A stretch of 64,000 bases of DNA from Ophiodon elongatus (Eukaryota > Chordata > Actinopteri > Perciformes > Hexagrammidae): contig JACSYO010002116.1 of NCBI GenBank assembly GCA_016806645.1, forward strand, positions 1,848,501 to 1,912,500, read 5' to 3'. The translations under genes were made by a program, and so were the position numbers. This document shows, piece by piece, positions 1 to 12,190 of this stretch. The notes under the pieces are model-generated. The model worked only from the letters and a program-made list of their open reading frames with translations. It was not told the DNA's origin and did not search any database. The stretch's first letter is position 1. Each line of letters opens with the position of its first letter.

Positions 1-244
1 TGTCTGCGTGTGATTATTAAAAGACAGAGTCAGTGAAAGAGGGGAAAGAAAAACGCGTGACAGAGAGCAAAGATGAAAACGGAGATGGAGGGGAAGATGA
101 GGAGATGTAAAGTGAGAGGAGAAGACGAGAGGAGAAGACGAGAGGAAACGTACAGAGAGAGAGAGTCCGAGAGAGTGAGAAAAGGTGGGGAAGTAGAGTA
201 AAAAAAAAAAAAAAAGAGGGAGAGATGGACTAGCAGCAGCAGCA

Positions 245-420
245 GCTTCCTAGCGTGGGGTGTCTTTGAGCAGATTTTAATTAGAATCTAATCCAGCCGT
301 CATTAAGGCCCCATAAACGAAGCTGTCAGTCAGGAGATTAATGGCGCCTCATTTGCATATTGCATATAATTCATCAATTACCCGGCAGAAAGGACCAATC
401 CCCTGTTGACACACCCACTG
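245..420. promoter_or_regulatory. Candidate conserved enhancer in DACH1 intron 1
   Basis: A complex, non-repetitive block sits among microsatellites. It contains several homeodomain cores (TTTTAATTAG, ATTAATGG, TCAATTA) and an octamer-like ATTTGCAT followed by TTGCATATAATTCATCAAT. This composition is typical of vertebrate developmental conserved non-coding elements, and DACH1 is known to be surrounded by them. Conservation itself was not tested. Confidence 0.4.
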
Positions 421-599
421 GCTGAGAGGGAGGGGGGGGGTGGGAGGGAGAGAGACAAAAAGACAGAAGGAAAGATTGGGTAGTCACTAACTGTAGGAGA
501 AAAACAGGTAGCTTGAGTGCGTGTGTGTGTGAGCGCACACCGGTGTGTGCGTGTGGTTGTGTGTGATATGTGTGTGTGTGTATGAAGTGTTCAAAGGTT

Positions 600-712
600 A
601 ATTTGATGAGCCGATGAGCTCCACAGTTCCTGCCCTCAGTTTTAATGAGTTGTTATTATTGTCTCTTATTATGGGCCCAGACCGACTGGGATGTGACAGC
701 TGACATCAGATA

Positions 713-715
<3 letters not shown>
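600..715. promoter_or_regulatory. Candidate conserved non-coding block
   Basis: Unique sequence with TTAATTTGATGAG, TTTTAATGAG, TTATTATGGGC and a TGACAGCTGACA (MEIS/TALE-like) motif, bounded by CA/GT repeats. It is proposed as an enhancer fragment from composition only. Confidence 0.28.
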
Positions 716-753
<38 letters not shown>

Positions 754-885
754 CAAACACACACACACGTAGACAGTGAGAGAGATACACTCAGGTAAAT
801 GTACACATATTCACACACACACATACACACACCCTGACAGACAGACAGACAGACGGAATGTGCAAGAGGGATGAAGTTGTGAATG

Positions 886-919
<34 letters not shown>

Positions 920-1428
920 TGTCTGTCTGTTAGCATTGTTTTTTCGGCAGTGGGGTTGCATTCACATCACACACAATATTTTTTGCAAAGCATATAGAGA
1001 AGCATACTGTGCTTAACAAAAGCAGGAAATATATTTTTAGTTCTCAAGTATGAAGGTAAAGCAACATAGTTCCACTACTACTGATGTTGGAACACCTTAA
1101 ATGAACACGCACACACAAATACATGCACATGAATGCGCACACAAATGCAGAGGCCAACACCGGTCAGGGGAAATAAAATACACAGAGACCACAAAGTCTG
1201 TGGTTGGTTTTTACAGCAGCCGCTTCCCTTTCCCTTACTACTGTTTATTTGCACACACTAATTAATGGCCTGTGTGTGTGTTGTGTTCTTGTTAGTAGGT
1301 GTGTATATGTTGCATTTTAGGGGGCATAAAGAACTGGAACCTAATTTTGTGTTTAGTCTGCAAGTGCGTTGATACATCAAAGTGACCCGTAGAGGGAGGT
1401 CTATGTGTGTGTTGAGCATGCGAGTGTG

Positions 1429-1431
<3 letters not shown>

Positions 1432-1493
<62 letters not shown>
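1432..1493. repeat. (TG)n microsatellite
   Basis: Uninterrupted TG array of about 31 units in DACH1 intron 1. Confidence 0.97.
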
Positions 1494-1497
<4 letters not shown>

Positions 1498-1741
1498 TGG
1501 AGAGCACCGGTTCCCTGAGGTAGGATTAATGAAAAAGCCTTTCATGGAAAAGTCATCAAGCTGTGGGGATGGAATGAGAGAGAGGAGGGGGGAGAGAGAA
1601 AACAGTTCATTGTGTGTGTGTGTGTGTGTGTGTGTATAAGGTGTGTGCGTGTAGAGGAGGGGGTGTATGGCTTATGACCTCTTTGTCTCAAACTTTAATT
1701 AAAATCTCACCCAGACGTCCTCCCTCATGCCAATGCTCCGG

Positions 1742-1742
<1 letters not shown>

Positions 1743-1801
<59 letters not shown>
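1743..1801. repeat. (CA)n microsatellite
   Basis: Uninterrupted CA array of about 29 units in DACH1 intron 1. Confidence 0.97.
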
Positions 1802-1807
<6 letters not shown>

Positions 1808-2108
1808 ATAAAAAAAAAAAAGGTTCTCTGTACATTGAGTTCTGCCCTCCAAGCTTAGCTTTGCTTAGTGTGTGTGCGTGTTACCTGAAACATGAAACGC
1901 CAAACATGGCAGCTGGAGCTTAGCACAGGTGGAACAGAAACAAAACATAACAAAGATGACAGATCTTTCTCTTCCCCGCTAACACACATATGCACACACG
2001 CAGACACTGTGTGGAAAAAGAAAAGTAATGAAAGAAGAGGAAGTGTTGCAGTCAAAACAGTGGAACAGCTACTGACTTGGAGGGACTGAGGTGCTGATAG
2101 GTAGCAGC

Positions 2109-2153
<45 letters not shown>

Positions 2154-2169
2154 ATGTGAGTGTGTGTCG

Positions 2170-2450
2170 GAGAACTAGCTCAAACAAGATTTTGTTTGGA
2201 ATATATTAGCGCCGGTTTACAGCTCCCATGCTCCCATCCTTTCAATCTGTGTTTATCACACGGGGTTTGTATTCGCCGTCACGGTCCGGTTTGATAAATC
2301 ATATCGTTGTCGCCGTTCGTAGGAAGACTTATGCTGCTGGTCAGAGAAGGCAGGGAAAGATTGATGTTGTGATCTTCCTCTCAAAATCGAGGGCTGGGAG
2401 AAAAAAAAAAGCTTTATGCGGCATTGTTATTAGGAAAGCCTGTGTGATGA
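2170..2450. promoter_or_regulatory. Candidate conserved non-coding block
   Basis: About 280 bp of complex sequence between microsatellites, with GATAAATCATATCG and AAAGATTGATGTTGTGAT motifs and no coding signature. It could be a DACH1 intronic enhancer. Confidence 0.28.
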
Positions 2451-3104
2451 TGTCATGAAAGAAGCAGGCAGGACAAAACACACACACACACGCAGACACA
2501 CACACACACACACAGACACACACACACACACACAGGACGTTTGATCACGGCAAGAATCTGATCTTCTAAACTGATACCGCCTTGCATTCCTCTCCCACAT
2601 TCCAGGGTCAAGACGATGTCAAGACCGTGTGTGTGTGTGTGTGTGCTTGCCTGTGTGTACTCTATTAAAACCTGTCATAGTGGAAGACACGGAGGCCCTC
2701 TCTATCTCATCGTGCTCTTCTCTATAAAACATCAAAAGATCGCGGAGGTTAAAGTTGAGATAATCACCCCATCCTAACACACACACACACACACACCCTC
2801 CTCCCCTTCATCCTAATGCTGCTGACTTTGACAGTGAGTTATGGCATGGCAGTGGGGCTCGGCTTTGAGGAGTCCACCTTCCCACACATACACACAACAC
2901 CGGCTCACCGCTGCCAACTTATGCGGCCGAGGTTTGCCACAGAGAAACACAAAGAGCTAGCTTTTGTTGCACTCCGCAGGCCACTTTGTCTCATTTATCA
3001 TTAAATGTTTGATTTAATGAAGTTTTTTGGAGGGGGTTTGCCCAAAGTGTATTCTATTCCTGATTCATAAATGTCCATAGTCACTGCAAAGAACTCAGTT
3101 GTGA

Positions 3105-3360
3105 ACTCACTCTAATTTTTTTTTTTTTGTAACATATCCCTTAAAGGCTTCCGTAACCTAAATTATAATAGAACATAATTTCCCTTTTACTTCTCGTGGT
3201 ATCTAGCCACAGACTTTGAGGTGCAGAGTTTTCTGCTTCACACCCCAACACAATGGAGGTGAACGCTATTTTGTTTGTGGTGCTCATGCCATTAGAAAAA
3301 AACAACAACACAGTTTTTATGGGGACTATTTCAACGGAAGGAGGTCTAAAGAGGAATTAA
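3105..3360 (+). repeat. Teleost interspersed repeat, family A copy 1
   Basis: It shares short blocks with copies at 34870-35100 and 55057-55390: a 'ggTATCTAGCCA' block, 'AATGGAGGTGAA' and 'TTTGTGGTGCTCAT'. The layout matches an abundant percomorph repeat I recognise from memory. It is diverged, so it is an old insertion. The family name was not determined. Confidence 0.5.
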
Positions 3361-3746
3361 GACATCTGAAAACCATTATCTGTAATATAAAGTAACAAGG
3401 ACATTGTTTCTGGAAAGGAACTTCTTATACCATCACAAACAAAATTCCATTCACCAACTAAAATATAGGAAAACAAAACCAAAACTACCTGCATGGTAGA
3501 CATCAAGTGGCAAATGATAAAATAATTATATTTTTTTATTTATTTAGGTGAACTTATTCTTTAAAGTAGCTTAGAAAACACATCTTGTGCTACTTTTCAG
3601 GTCTTTGTGTGTAAAAGATGTGTTGTTATTAAAACACGCTTTGCTCTTTGATCTCGTTACCTCGCCTCACTATACAACTTTTATGTTGGGGGTGGCATTT
3701 GTGTACTCTACACAGAGTTTACAAATAGTATATATGTACAGTATAT

Positions 3747-3847
<101 letters not shown>

Positions 3848-4152
3848 TAGTTTGACCTGAGCGAGCTGTTTGATGTGTGTTCCTAACAGAGAATGAAACT
3901 GTTCCTTTGTGAGGGAGAAAGAAAAGGACGGAGGATCAGGTTGCCTCCTGCACGCCATGTTCTCTCTGTGGAACTAATGTCATTTAGCAGCAAAAGCCAG
4001 CAAACACACAGGCGTGACCGTGTGAGCTTGTGTGTTAGGAGATGACAGAGAGAGAGTGTGTGTTTGTGTGCCACCTATGCATGAATTACAACTAGGCTTT
4101 GACTGAGGGTGAAGTCTGCTCTTCTTCATGGTTTGATGAGTCAGTGGTCAGG

Positions 4153-4188
<36 letters not shown>

Positions 4189-4379
4189 ACAGCAGGAGTA
4201 AAGAATGAGACAAAGAGGAAATGGAAAGATAGTGATAAACAAAGGACATTTTCATAATTTCTGTTTTTGTTTAATCTTAAAAAAAAGAGCCAATGAATGA
4301 ACAAACAGCCAAAAGAATAAACAGGAGGAATCCATGTAAAGCGTTCTGTTAGTCATGTTAAACTATTAGACAAGGGTGT

Positions 4380-4960
4380 TATTTCCCCTGCAGCCTGTCT
4401 GACTGAACTGGACTGGAAAATAATAAGTGATGGCTGTCTTAATCAGTAACAAAAACCTCACTGAGGCCTGACGCTGTCAGGGAGCCGTAACGTCATGTTC
4501 CTGGAGATGAACCGGCCTTCCCCGCTTTAACGATAACCATCCAGAGTCCCACTTTTGTTTTACCTGCTCCTGTATGTTGCTCCATCCACACCAGGGATTA
4601 CTTAGAAACTTCTACTTCAGGGGCTGATGCTAATGGCCACCACAGCACATTTGAAGCCCTCAGACAAAGAATCACGGAAGTCGTTTGAAGATTTCAGTCG
4701 AGTGATGTTTTCAGATCTCATTAACTAAAAGGCTGTTTGAGTGTTGTGTGGATAATTAGAGACGGCGGAGGTTGTGTATTTTCAGCGGTTGTATAACAAC
4801 GTTCCCATTAACACCTGACATAGAAGAAATCCCAAAGCAGCCAGAAGATGCGTCTGGATTTTGTCTTGGTTGGGGGACGCTTAAGCGCAGGTGCTAATCC
4901 ATGCACATGGCGCTGGGAGCTGATTCTCATGGAGGTTTGTTTCTTTTTAGTGTGTTTCTG
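4380..4960. promoter_or_regulatory. Candidate conserved non-coding region
   Basis: Long stretch of unique, balanced-composition sequence with no simple repeats. It contains GCTGATGCTAATGGCC, TCATTAACTAAAAGG and GGATAATTAGAGACGG homeodomain-like sites. No ORF or splice structure fits a gene. Confidence 0.25.
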
Positions 4961-5229
4961 GCTTTTCTCAACAAGTCGAAGCTTGCATCAAAGCTTAAAG
5001 ATAAAAGCAGAGCCATAATAAAGCACCTGAATTATTTGACCTACACCCAGGAAACACTACAAAATAAGTAGATAATACATTGCAAAATCAGGTTATTTTT
5101 TTAAGTCTATCTGTGCACATCTTGGCACATCCTCTTTCTGTATTTAATGGCAGGTGTAAATTGGATCATTCATGCTCCAAGGAGCAGGGATTAACTATCA
5201 AATAATATAAATTCCCCAAACTAAGGCTA

Positions 5230-5312
5230 ATCCACACTCAACTGGATTCAAACCCATGCTGTTATGAGCATGTGGTCTGCACAACAGCAGACTGAGGCAC
5301 CAGGAAACCACG
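5230..5312 (-). repeat. Decayed tRNA-like SINE remnant
   Basis: Read on the minus strand, it has a box-A-like region near GTGCCTCAGTCTGCTG and a box-B-like GGGTTTGAATCC, about 50 bases apart, as in tRNA-derived SINE heads. It does not fold into a complete tRNA, so it is called a SINE fragment rather than a tRNA gene. Confidence 0.4.
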
Positions 5313-5439
5313 AATCCCAGCCAATTTATGGCCCCTTTATCCAAACATCTCTGTGGCGCATTGGATTGATGACCCATGTAGTTGGTCACCATCAGAGTTC
5401 TGCAAAACAGCTAATTTACATAATCGCATCATAAATACC

Positions 5440-5680
5440 GAGAATTCATTTAATCATCTCCTCTGTTCTGATGCTCAGGGCTAAAGAGTGTTGATATGAT
5501 AAGACAGCGAGTTATTAAGGAGGGAGAGAAAGGGAGAGGGGGAGAGGGAAGGAGAGAGAGAGCAAAGGGATCAGTGAGTGAGTGAGTGAGCTTGTCCTGA
5601 TTTAAGCTGCCGCTTGGGGCCAAATGAAAATTAATTAATTTCTGTGAAGAATCAATTTCTCAGAATGACAGTGTCAGATT
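5440..5680. promoter_or_regulatory. Candidate conserved non-coding block around a purine and GAGT repeat
   Basis: The part after the repeat (about 5595-5680) has GCCAAATGAAAATTAATT and a run of homeodomain-type AT cores. The first part has TTAATCATCTCC and GATATGATAAGAC. The middle is a purine-rich AGAGGG/GAGT simple repeat at about 5518-5590. Confidence 0.28.
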
Positions 5681-6379
5681 CAATGTGTGCATGTGTCTGT
5701 GTGTGTCTGTGTGTGTCTGTGTGTCAGAGAGAGACAGTGTGTGTGTGTGTGTGTGCGTGCATGTGTGTGTGCGTGTGTGTGTGTGTGTCAGAGAGAGCGA
5801 GAGATCATAGTGTTTGATAACATGACAAACTTTTAAAGATTATTTTTATTAGGATTACTAAAATTCATTATCGTCAACATCATCGCAGCTTTTATCATCT
5901 GTTAAAATGGTAAATAGTGACAGGCCCAGCAGTGAGCAAGTAAATAATTAAAAAAGGACTTCCACTCAGCCATCATCGAATGGTACACAGTTTACATGTT
6001 TAACAGGGGCTTCTAGAAGACTCTATTAGTTTTTAATTAAGAGGAATCTCATGCAGATATCAGTTATTTGATACAGCCAAGTCCTGGAATATCACAGAAA
6101 TATTAGGATAAAGGCGTACCCCATAAGGTTGTTGCAAACTTATCCTTAACTATCATTGACTCACAATTTGCCATATTATTTAGATTTTTGTGACGAATCC
6201 TGGAAGTTTTGTCATGACCGCAGACAGTATAAAGATGGGTGCAAGTCCCTAAAATGATACATGTTCCCTCCTTTAAATGCTACCTGCTTTAGAAAACCCC
6301 ACCTGCTGCACCTGCCCCCCCCCCCTCCCCTACAAAAAAAAAACCCATCAACTGGGTAACCCTACATCAACCCCATCAC

Positions 6380-7200
6380 GACCGGGTCACGCGCTCGCCC
6401 CTCGCCCGACCTCACCTCGCGTTGGTACAGTCGTTGTAGAGCGTCTCGAAGTCCTGCCTGGAGATGAGTTTGCACCGGTTCACCCCGGGCTGGATGGCCC
6501 CGAGCCCCCGCAGCACCCGGACCTGCTCCACGTTGCACACCACCGGGGCAATGTCCAGCCGCTTCAGCTTGGTGTAGACGGTGTGGAGCCCGCCGACCAG
6601 GTGCTTGAGGAACACGTCGAAAGCCTGAGGCAGGCAGATGAGCTCCGTGTCTTTCACCGTGAACGAGGCCAGATTGGCACCTTTCACCTCCACCAGTTTG
6701 CACTCGTTGTTCTGCGGCGTGCTCTCCACGGGCGACGGGGTGGCGTACACCGGCTTAGCGCTGCTGGACACCGGGGCTCCGCCGGTTTTCAACGGGGTCC
6801 CGTTCGCCAGTAAGAGGTCCGCCCTGAACTGGTGAAGCAGCGCCGGGTGCGCCACCGGAGGAGCCGGGGAGGACGCGGCGGAGGTGGCCGCAGGTGGCGG
6901 AGAGTTGGTGGCCGGAGAGACGGAACTCGGCGCCGGGTGGTGCCCGAGCGTCGCGGCGGGGAGCAGAGCCGGAGCAGCCGGACTTGCCATGGTAGTCATG
7001 TCCGCGGATATTAAAGAAAAGTAAACTTCAAACTCAACTATTTTAAGAAAGTAACTTCGCCGGACAAATGCGGTTTCCTTTGCGAGAGGGAGCTGCGCAT
7101 TGAGTGCGCCGAGGAGGAGGAGGAGGAGAAGGAGAAGGAGAAGGAGAAGAGGGGGGGACACGAGAAGAGGAGAGGAGAAGAGACAGGGTCCGTGTGTGGG
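6380..7200 (-). promoter_or_regulatory. CpG-rich DACH1 exon 1 and promoter region
   Basis: The sequence is clearly richer in G+C and CpG than the AT-rich DNA on both sides, as expected for a vertebrate developmental-gene promoter. A (GGA/GAA)n purine stretch at about 7106-7150 lies in the presumed 5' UTR. I cannot place the transcription start. Confidence 0.5.
6416..6990 (-). CDS. dach1: Dachshund homolog (DACH1-type), first coding exon only
   Basis: This is the first coding exon of a dachshund family transcriptional co-regulator, a nuclear protein of the SIX-EYA-DACH network. Starting at the ATG with a near-ideal Kozak context (ACCATGG, start at 6990), it encodes about 192 residues. The first ~93 are a low-complexity Ala/Pro/Ser leader. 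Residues 94-192 are the DACHbox-N (Ski/Sno-like) domain, including LICLPQAF, FLKHLVGGLHTVYTKLKR, GAIQPGVNRCKLIS and DFETLYNDCTNA, nearly identical to vertebrate DACH1/2 as I remember them. The exon ends AG|GTGAG at 6416/6415. All later exons, including the C-terminal coiled coil, lie beyond the left edge. An ATG three codons upstream (6999) is an alternative start. The leader differs from human DACH1 and lacks its long Ser/Gly tracts. The MZT1-BORA-DIS3-PIBF1-KLF5 neighbourhood supports DACH1 rather than DACH2. Which teleost paralog this is cannot be told from one exon. Confidence 0.93.
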
Positions 7201-8243
7201 AAAAAACAGATCACATAGTTGAATGGGAAAGAGAGGAGGCTTGTCTCCGAGCTGGAGATGCTACTGTCACATTATCATAAAGAGGTGGAGCCTGGGTTTG
7301 TTCTTAGAGAGTGAGAGACACATTAACGCAGAGGGAGAGAGAGCAAAGATTAGCCTACATAAACTTTGGATAAGCCTATTTATGAACGCCTAACGACACT
7401 TTAGCATTAATGCTTCTGATGGCACTCAATCCGTCTTCTTTAAAGCGTTTTTAAACCTTCATGGCATCAGCTTCCCACAACATCGTTTGTGACTAATAGT
7501 TGTATAATTGTAGCCTATTATCTCTGAAAAAAACATGTCTTGATTACTGTAGTTATTTGTCTTGAGAGCAAATATTCTCCATGTTTAAATGCTCTATGAG
7601 AGACTTGTTAAATCTGATTATAGCAGAGGAATCAAATACAAACAGAAACTTAGGAAGAGTCTTGAATACAATTTAAAATCATATCAGTTAAAGTGGCGTA
7701 TAAACTCTGAGGTGTTTATGGTGTGATCTTTATGTTCAATGTAAAGAGTTTGAATTTAAATAAGAGTTGGACATTATAATTATTATTATTATTATGACCA
7801 TAATAGGACATAATAATAACAATAGGGTAAAAATGGGGTATCTGTCCTTTTTAATGACAAACTATTTGTTTGTTTTATGGTAAGAATAAAAGCATGGTGA
7901 AATTAAGGAAAAATTACTTGTTCATCCATTTCTAACTTAATTTTGTCACTACAGGTGAAAAACCAAAAGGTGCCTTCTTAGAGGATGTTTTACATTTGTC
8001 CAAACAATTTATGTTGCACCTCATTCCTGCTGGGTGCCATTGTTTTGTCATTGTTGTTTGTACCATCATGATCTTAAATCAACAAAAATCTCAATCTGAA
8101 TTTGAATCAAAAGGGATCCAAAAAGAGTCTAACAAGAGAGATGAGCGACTGTACAAAAGCTCAGGGGGCAATAACCTTGTCTTGACAAATTGACCCTTTT
8201 TACCTGTTAACTGCACTGTTTCCTCATCTAGTCCCCCCCTCCG

Positions 8244-8250
8244 CACACAC

Positions 8251-8304
<54 letters not shown>
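8244..8304. repeat. (CA)n microsatellite with one CG interruption
   Basis: CA array upstream of DACH1, interrupted once by CGCA. Confidence 0.95.
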
Positions 8305-8306
<2 letters not shown>

Positions 8307-8519
8307 CCATCATTTACATATGAGCTCGCAGTCCTTTCAAAGTGGCTTTCACGGAACATTGTGCTGATAATGATCTTGGTCGTGAGGGAGAGAGAGACAC
8401 AGATCTCCAGAGACTCACCATAAGACAAGGGGGAAGAGGATAAAACTCTGACTGTACTCCAACTCAAAGGACTTTAACACTCTTTTCCTCCCGACCCCCC
8501 CTCTCTCTCCAATAAGCCC

Positions 8520-8640
8520 TCTTGTGTTTTTTAATTGGCAGAAATTAATCTTTAGGATGTAGATGGTAGATTTACATTCATTAAAAGTCAAGAGAGGAAG
8601 CCAGGCTTGATGCTAATCAAATCTGCTTAATTATGCTTAA
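8520..8640. promoter_or_regulatory. Candidate conserved enhancer upstream of DACH1
   Basis: Unique AT-rich block with TTTTTAATTGGCAG, GAAATTAATC, GATGCTAATCAAATC and GCTTAATTATGCTTAA, a dense set of homeodomain and POU-like sites. Confidence 0.38.
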
Positions 8641-9089
8641 CATGAGTATCTCCAGGGGAAGAGAGAGAGAGAGGGGGGGAAGAGAGAGAGAGATAGCTAA
8701 CTCGAACTTTTTACTTTTTGCCTTTGATAACTCCTGCTGAGTATGGCCTTTTCCTTGCCAAAAAGAAATGTCACGACTCTCTTTCTCCATCTGTAGAAAA
8801 TACACGATAAAGCCATCAGTGTTAAGCAGAGCTGATTCATTCCCACCTTTAAGTGTTTAATATAGTGAGACGTTCAGTTTTAACCTCCCGGGCCGCAGTG
8901 CACTGGAACTTTTCAGGCTTGTGGCGTCATCTGATAATAGATTTACTGATATGAACCCAGTTAGCCTACAAATGGTGACATGAACAAGGGCCTGATGAGT
9001 AATATGTCAGCCCAGAGAAATTATCTGTGATTATAACCTTAGATGGAAGATTTTGTTTAATTTTTCATTTTAGTTCATCCATCCACGGT

Positions 9090-9240
9090 CTGCTAAGCAA
9101 CCAGTTATTTAAGAGAACCCTGTTAGCAGTAGGTTGCAGGATGCCCTGGTGGGAAGTGACTTTGTCTCACAACAGGAAGGTCATAGGTTTAATTCCTACA
9201 GCAGCTATTGTGCTTAAACTCCCATGAAATGAAACAATGA
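9090..9240 (+). repeat. Decayed teleost repeat with a tRNA-like internal block
   Basis: The part from GCCCTGGTGGGAAGTGAC through TCTCACAACAGGAAGGTCA to AGGTTTAATTCC matches the layout of a very common teleost repeat (variants of 'CTCACAGCAAGAAGGTCC...GGTTCGAATCC'). It is heavily mutated and is not a functional tRNA. Confidence 0.5.
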
Positions 9241-9333
9241 ACCGATACTTGCTGCAAAATCTCTCCTGTAAGTGAAGTATAAAATTACAGCATACCATAC
9301 ACAGGAGAAGAAATAAATATAGTGTAATATTGA

Positions 9334-9860
9334 AGGGGAACTCCACTGATTTCACACATCAAAGTTTGTTTACAGGTCTTGCGCAGCACTCCTTACCTGG
9401 CTGGATACTTGCAATATCACAAAATCACACGATAATCCATCTGGTCAGGGTTCCAGTAGCATAATGCATTTGTGTCAGAACCACGGTGGTCAGATAGCAT
9501 TCAGTGAGGAGATACTGGCAGTTACAGGCGTGGTTTAGGTGTGTGTGATGTTTGTTTGTTCAAAGCAATAATGGAGGCTCCTAACGGGGCTAGCGTAAAA
9601 TGCTGCAATAACATCAGTTATATCGGAACTGGAGAGTATTTCTTCTCTGAAAGAAGAGCAAAGAACGACGCTGAGGGCTTTTCTCGAAAGAAAATATGTT
9701 TTAGCTCTTCACCTGACTGGCTTCTGCCAGACTTTGATTGACAGATGGTTCATACAATCACCTCTCAAGTATTTTTGGAAAGTTTCGGAGGAAGCCGTGT
9801 GAAATTTGATTAAATGTCTCAAGTGATGTCACTTGAGTCAGCGTCGACTTGGACTGTTTT
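9334..9860 (+). repeat. Teleost interspersed repeat, family B copy 1
   Basis: It begins GAAGGGGAACTCCACTGATT and continues through ACACATCAAAGTTTGTTTAC, the head of an abundant percomorph repeat. The second copy in the window starts at 48558 with AAAGGGCACTCCACCAATTT. The downstream part (about 9500-9860) includes a CAATAATGGAGGC segment with no ORF of known family. Its right boundary is uncertain. Confidence 0.5.
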
Positions 9861-10664
9861 TACAAGGAAGAAGGATGCATGTAATAAAAAAAATGACATT
9901 TCTGCTTCTTCTGCATCGATTGTTATCCTTTTTTTTTAACTGTCCATCGTGAGTTTGAAAATGAGGAGTGCGATGCTTGTTCAAGCTTGTTCAAGTTCTT
10001 TAAGTTTCCCCCCATCAGACTTTGCAATCCTGACCACCTGGGGAAATTCTCCCTGCACTGAATATTATAGAGTTGATTAATTTTTTTCTATCTTCAAGTC
10101 CTATAATTGCTCCAGTAGTGTGTGCTTTTTGCCTTGATTCATGTTATTGTATCATTTATTCTACATTAGCTTATTGTTTGAATGTTTTTAGATGAAATAG
10201 GTGACCTGTGTTTGCCGTTTTTGTAGGCCTATGTTTTGATCTCAGGTAGACTTACTGATTAAATGAAACATTCCCTGAACCAATGTGCTTGCCAGAGATT
10301 CAAATCTGGTTTCAGACTCCTTTCCTCACCATGTTTTACTGTCTGAGACAAATACTCACAGCCTCCTTTAAGAAACTAAATCTAGCTACAGTTTTTCTGT
10401 TCATGTTTATCTTGCCGTAGTGCCATCATGAGCCAAAGAGACAGAGATAATACTCATGTTGTGTCGCTGTTTGAAAGCCAAGCTCTGGTCCTTTCCACAT
10501 GTCTGTTTTGGCCAGTGAGCCGCAGAAGCATGAGGGAAATGTGTAGGTGGTTAGATCAGCCGATGAAGTGTAAATACCACTCAATCTGTTCTCATTAGAG
10601 GAGTAAAAACATACGAATCACTTCGCCTCTATTAAAAATGCCCCAGGGTCCTGGTTAAGTGTGC

Positions 10665-10705
<41 letters not shown>

Positions 10706-11579
10706 GAGGAGGGGATGACAGAATGATGTTTTGGCATTTGTGTCTGCAGAGGGGATCTGAAATGCCACCACCATCAACGCCGCTTAATTCTCAGAAACAC
10801 ACTCTTAATCTGAACAGACAATCCGTTCCGACAGCCACTGTTATGGTTCAAATCAACTTGGAGTGAAGGGTGTGTGTGTGCTCTTGTGAGCGAGAGTGTA
10901 CGTCATTGTGTTTTGGTATGTGATTAGGTGTCTGTGTGTGTGCTCATCTCCGAAAGTGTGTGTATGACCAAGATATCACACATCCATTCCACATTCTCCT
11001 ATGATAATGTGGATTGATTATGGATATGATAATGAGAGGCCGGCGCGGCGTCGCGACCTTCACAAGGTCTAATTGAAACAAGCGTTGGTCCTCCGAAGCA
11101 CTTATCAAGTCACACAGCACATCATTAATCACGGAGAATACAAGCTGTCACTGCAACACACATGCACACACGGATACACACATTCTCTGTTTTTCTGTTT
11201 TTCTAACATACACGCACACATGCTCTGTCCTGTCTCTTCTCTCTCTCTCTTTCTCTTAAACGCACACACACAATGCAAGCTGTCACTACAATATGCCTGG
11301 CATTGTCTTCTTTTAAGGAGAGTGGACAGCTAGTCCACCCTCCATCTCTATTTTCTTCAAGAAAAGTTGAAGAACAAACAGGCTGTTGGAGTTAAACCTT
11401 TTTTAAAAAAAAAAAAAAGGAAGAACAAAAAAAAAAGAGACGGAATGTAAAAACAATTCAACAAACACGAACAGCTGTTCACTTCACCCAAACTCGCCTG
11501 AAATTGAATTAACTTGAGTTGTTTTACTACCTGCTTTTATTGGAGGACAATTTAACAACCAAATGTGATTCCAATGTCT

Positions 11580-12190
11580 GATTAAGGCAGCATATGGTGC
11601 CTACCTGTTAAACACAACGTGCTCAACAGCAGCTTAACGCCTCAGTGAGCCACTCAAATAAACTAATAAGCCCAATATCATATTAGTCATTACATAGTCC
11701 AACACACAAAATTCCAATCTGATAAAAAGGTGGTTTCATTATCATCATAAGGAAAACACAAGGGATTTTGCATGCGCTACGTTGATGCCATCACCAACTT
11801 TGTTAATTGTTATTCAATTAACTGCTTTTGTTAATGAAACCAATTAATACTTTAAAACAAGCAGGGAGATATATGATTATTATGCATCTATGCAGAAGAC
11901 AGCTAATTACAACTGTAAATCAATCAATTCTACATTAATCAGCTTGGAAAATGTCCAAAAATAACAAAGTCACGAAAAGACTTTGGAAGTTTTTTTAATT
12001 TTTTTTTAACATATTTTGATTGCCATGCCATTATCCTGTCTAATGATTGTTAACGATCCTTTAAAGAGTTTATGATCCAATTTCCTTGCTGTGAATTTAA
12101 TTGGGACCTAAATAGTATAATCCTACGGTGTTTAAGTGCGGCCTGTATGTGATCAAGGGTGGTGAATTGGAGTAAGATCTAACAAGGTCA
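11580..12190. promoter_or_regulatory. Long enhancer-like AT-rich block between DACH1 and MZT1
   Basis: About 600 bp of complex AT-rich sequence without simple repeats. It is packed with homeodomain-type cores: TGTTATTCAATTAACTGC, AAACCAATTAATAC, GACAGCTAATTACAAC, ATCAATCAATTC, ACATTAATCAGC and CTAATGATTGTTAACG. No exon-like frame is present. By composition it is the best candidate in the window for a conserved developmental enhancer cluster. Alignment to other vertebrates is needed to prove it. Confidence 0.48.

Noticed and set aside
5230..5312. tRNA gene candidate
   Set aside because: Box A and B-like words are present but a full cloverleaf and acceptor stem cannot be drawn. Better explained as a SINE remnant. 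The same holds for 9141-9200.
6277..6813. 178-codon plus-strand ORF opposite DACH1 exon 1
   Set aside because: Antisense shadow of the conserved DACHbox exon. The conservation is on the minus strand.
7000..7161. In-frame N-terminal extension of DACH1 exon 1 with a poly-Leu, signal-peptide-like start
   Set aside because: It has no ATG (the frame opens at GTG) and the Leu run is only the translation of a purine microsatellite in the 5' UTR. Dachshund proteins are nuclear, and the Kozak-perfect ATG at 6990 fits the family.
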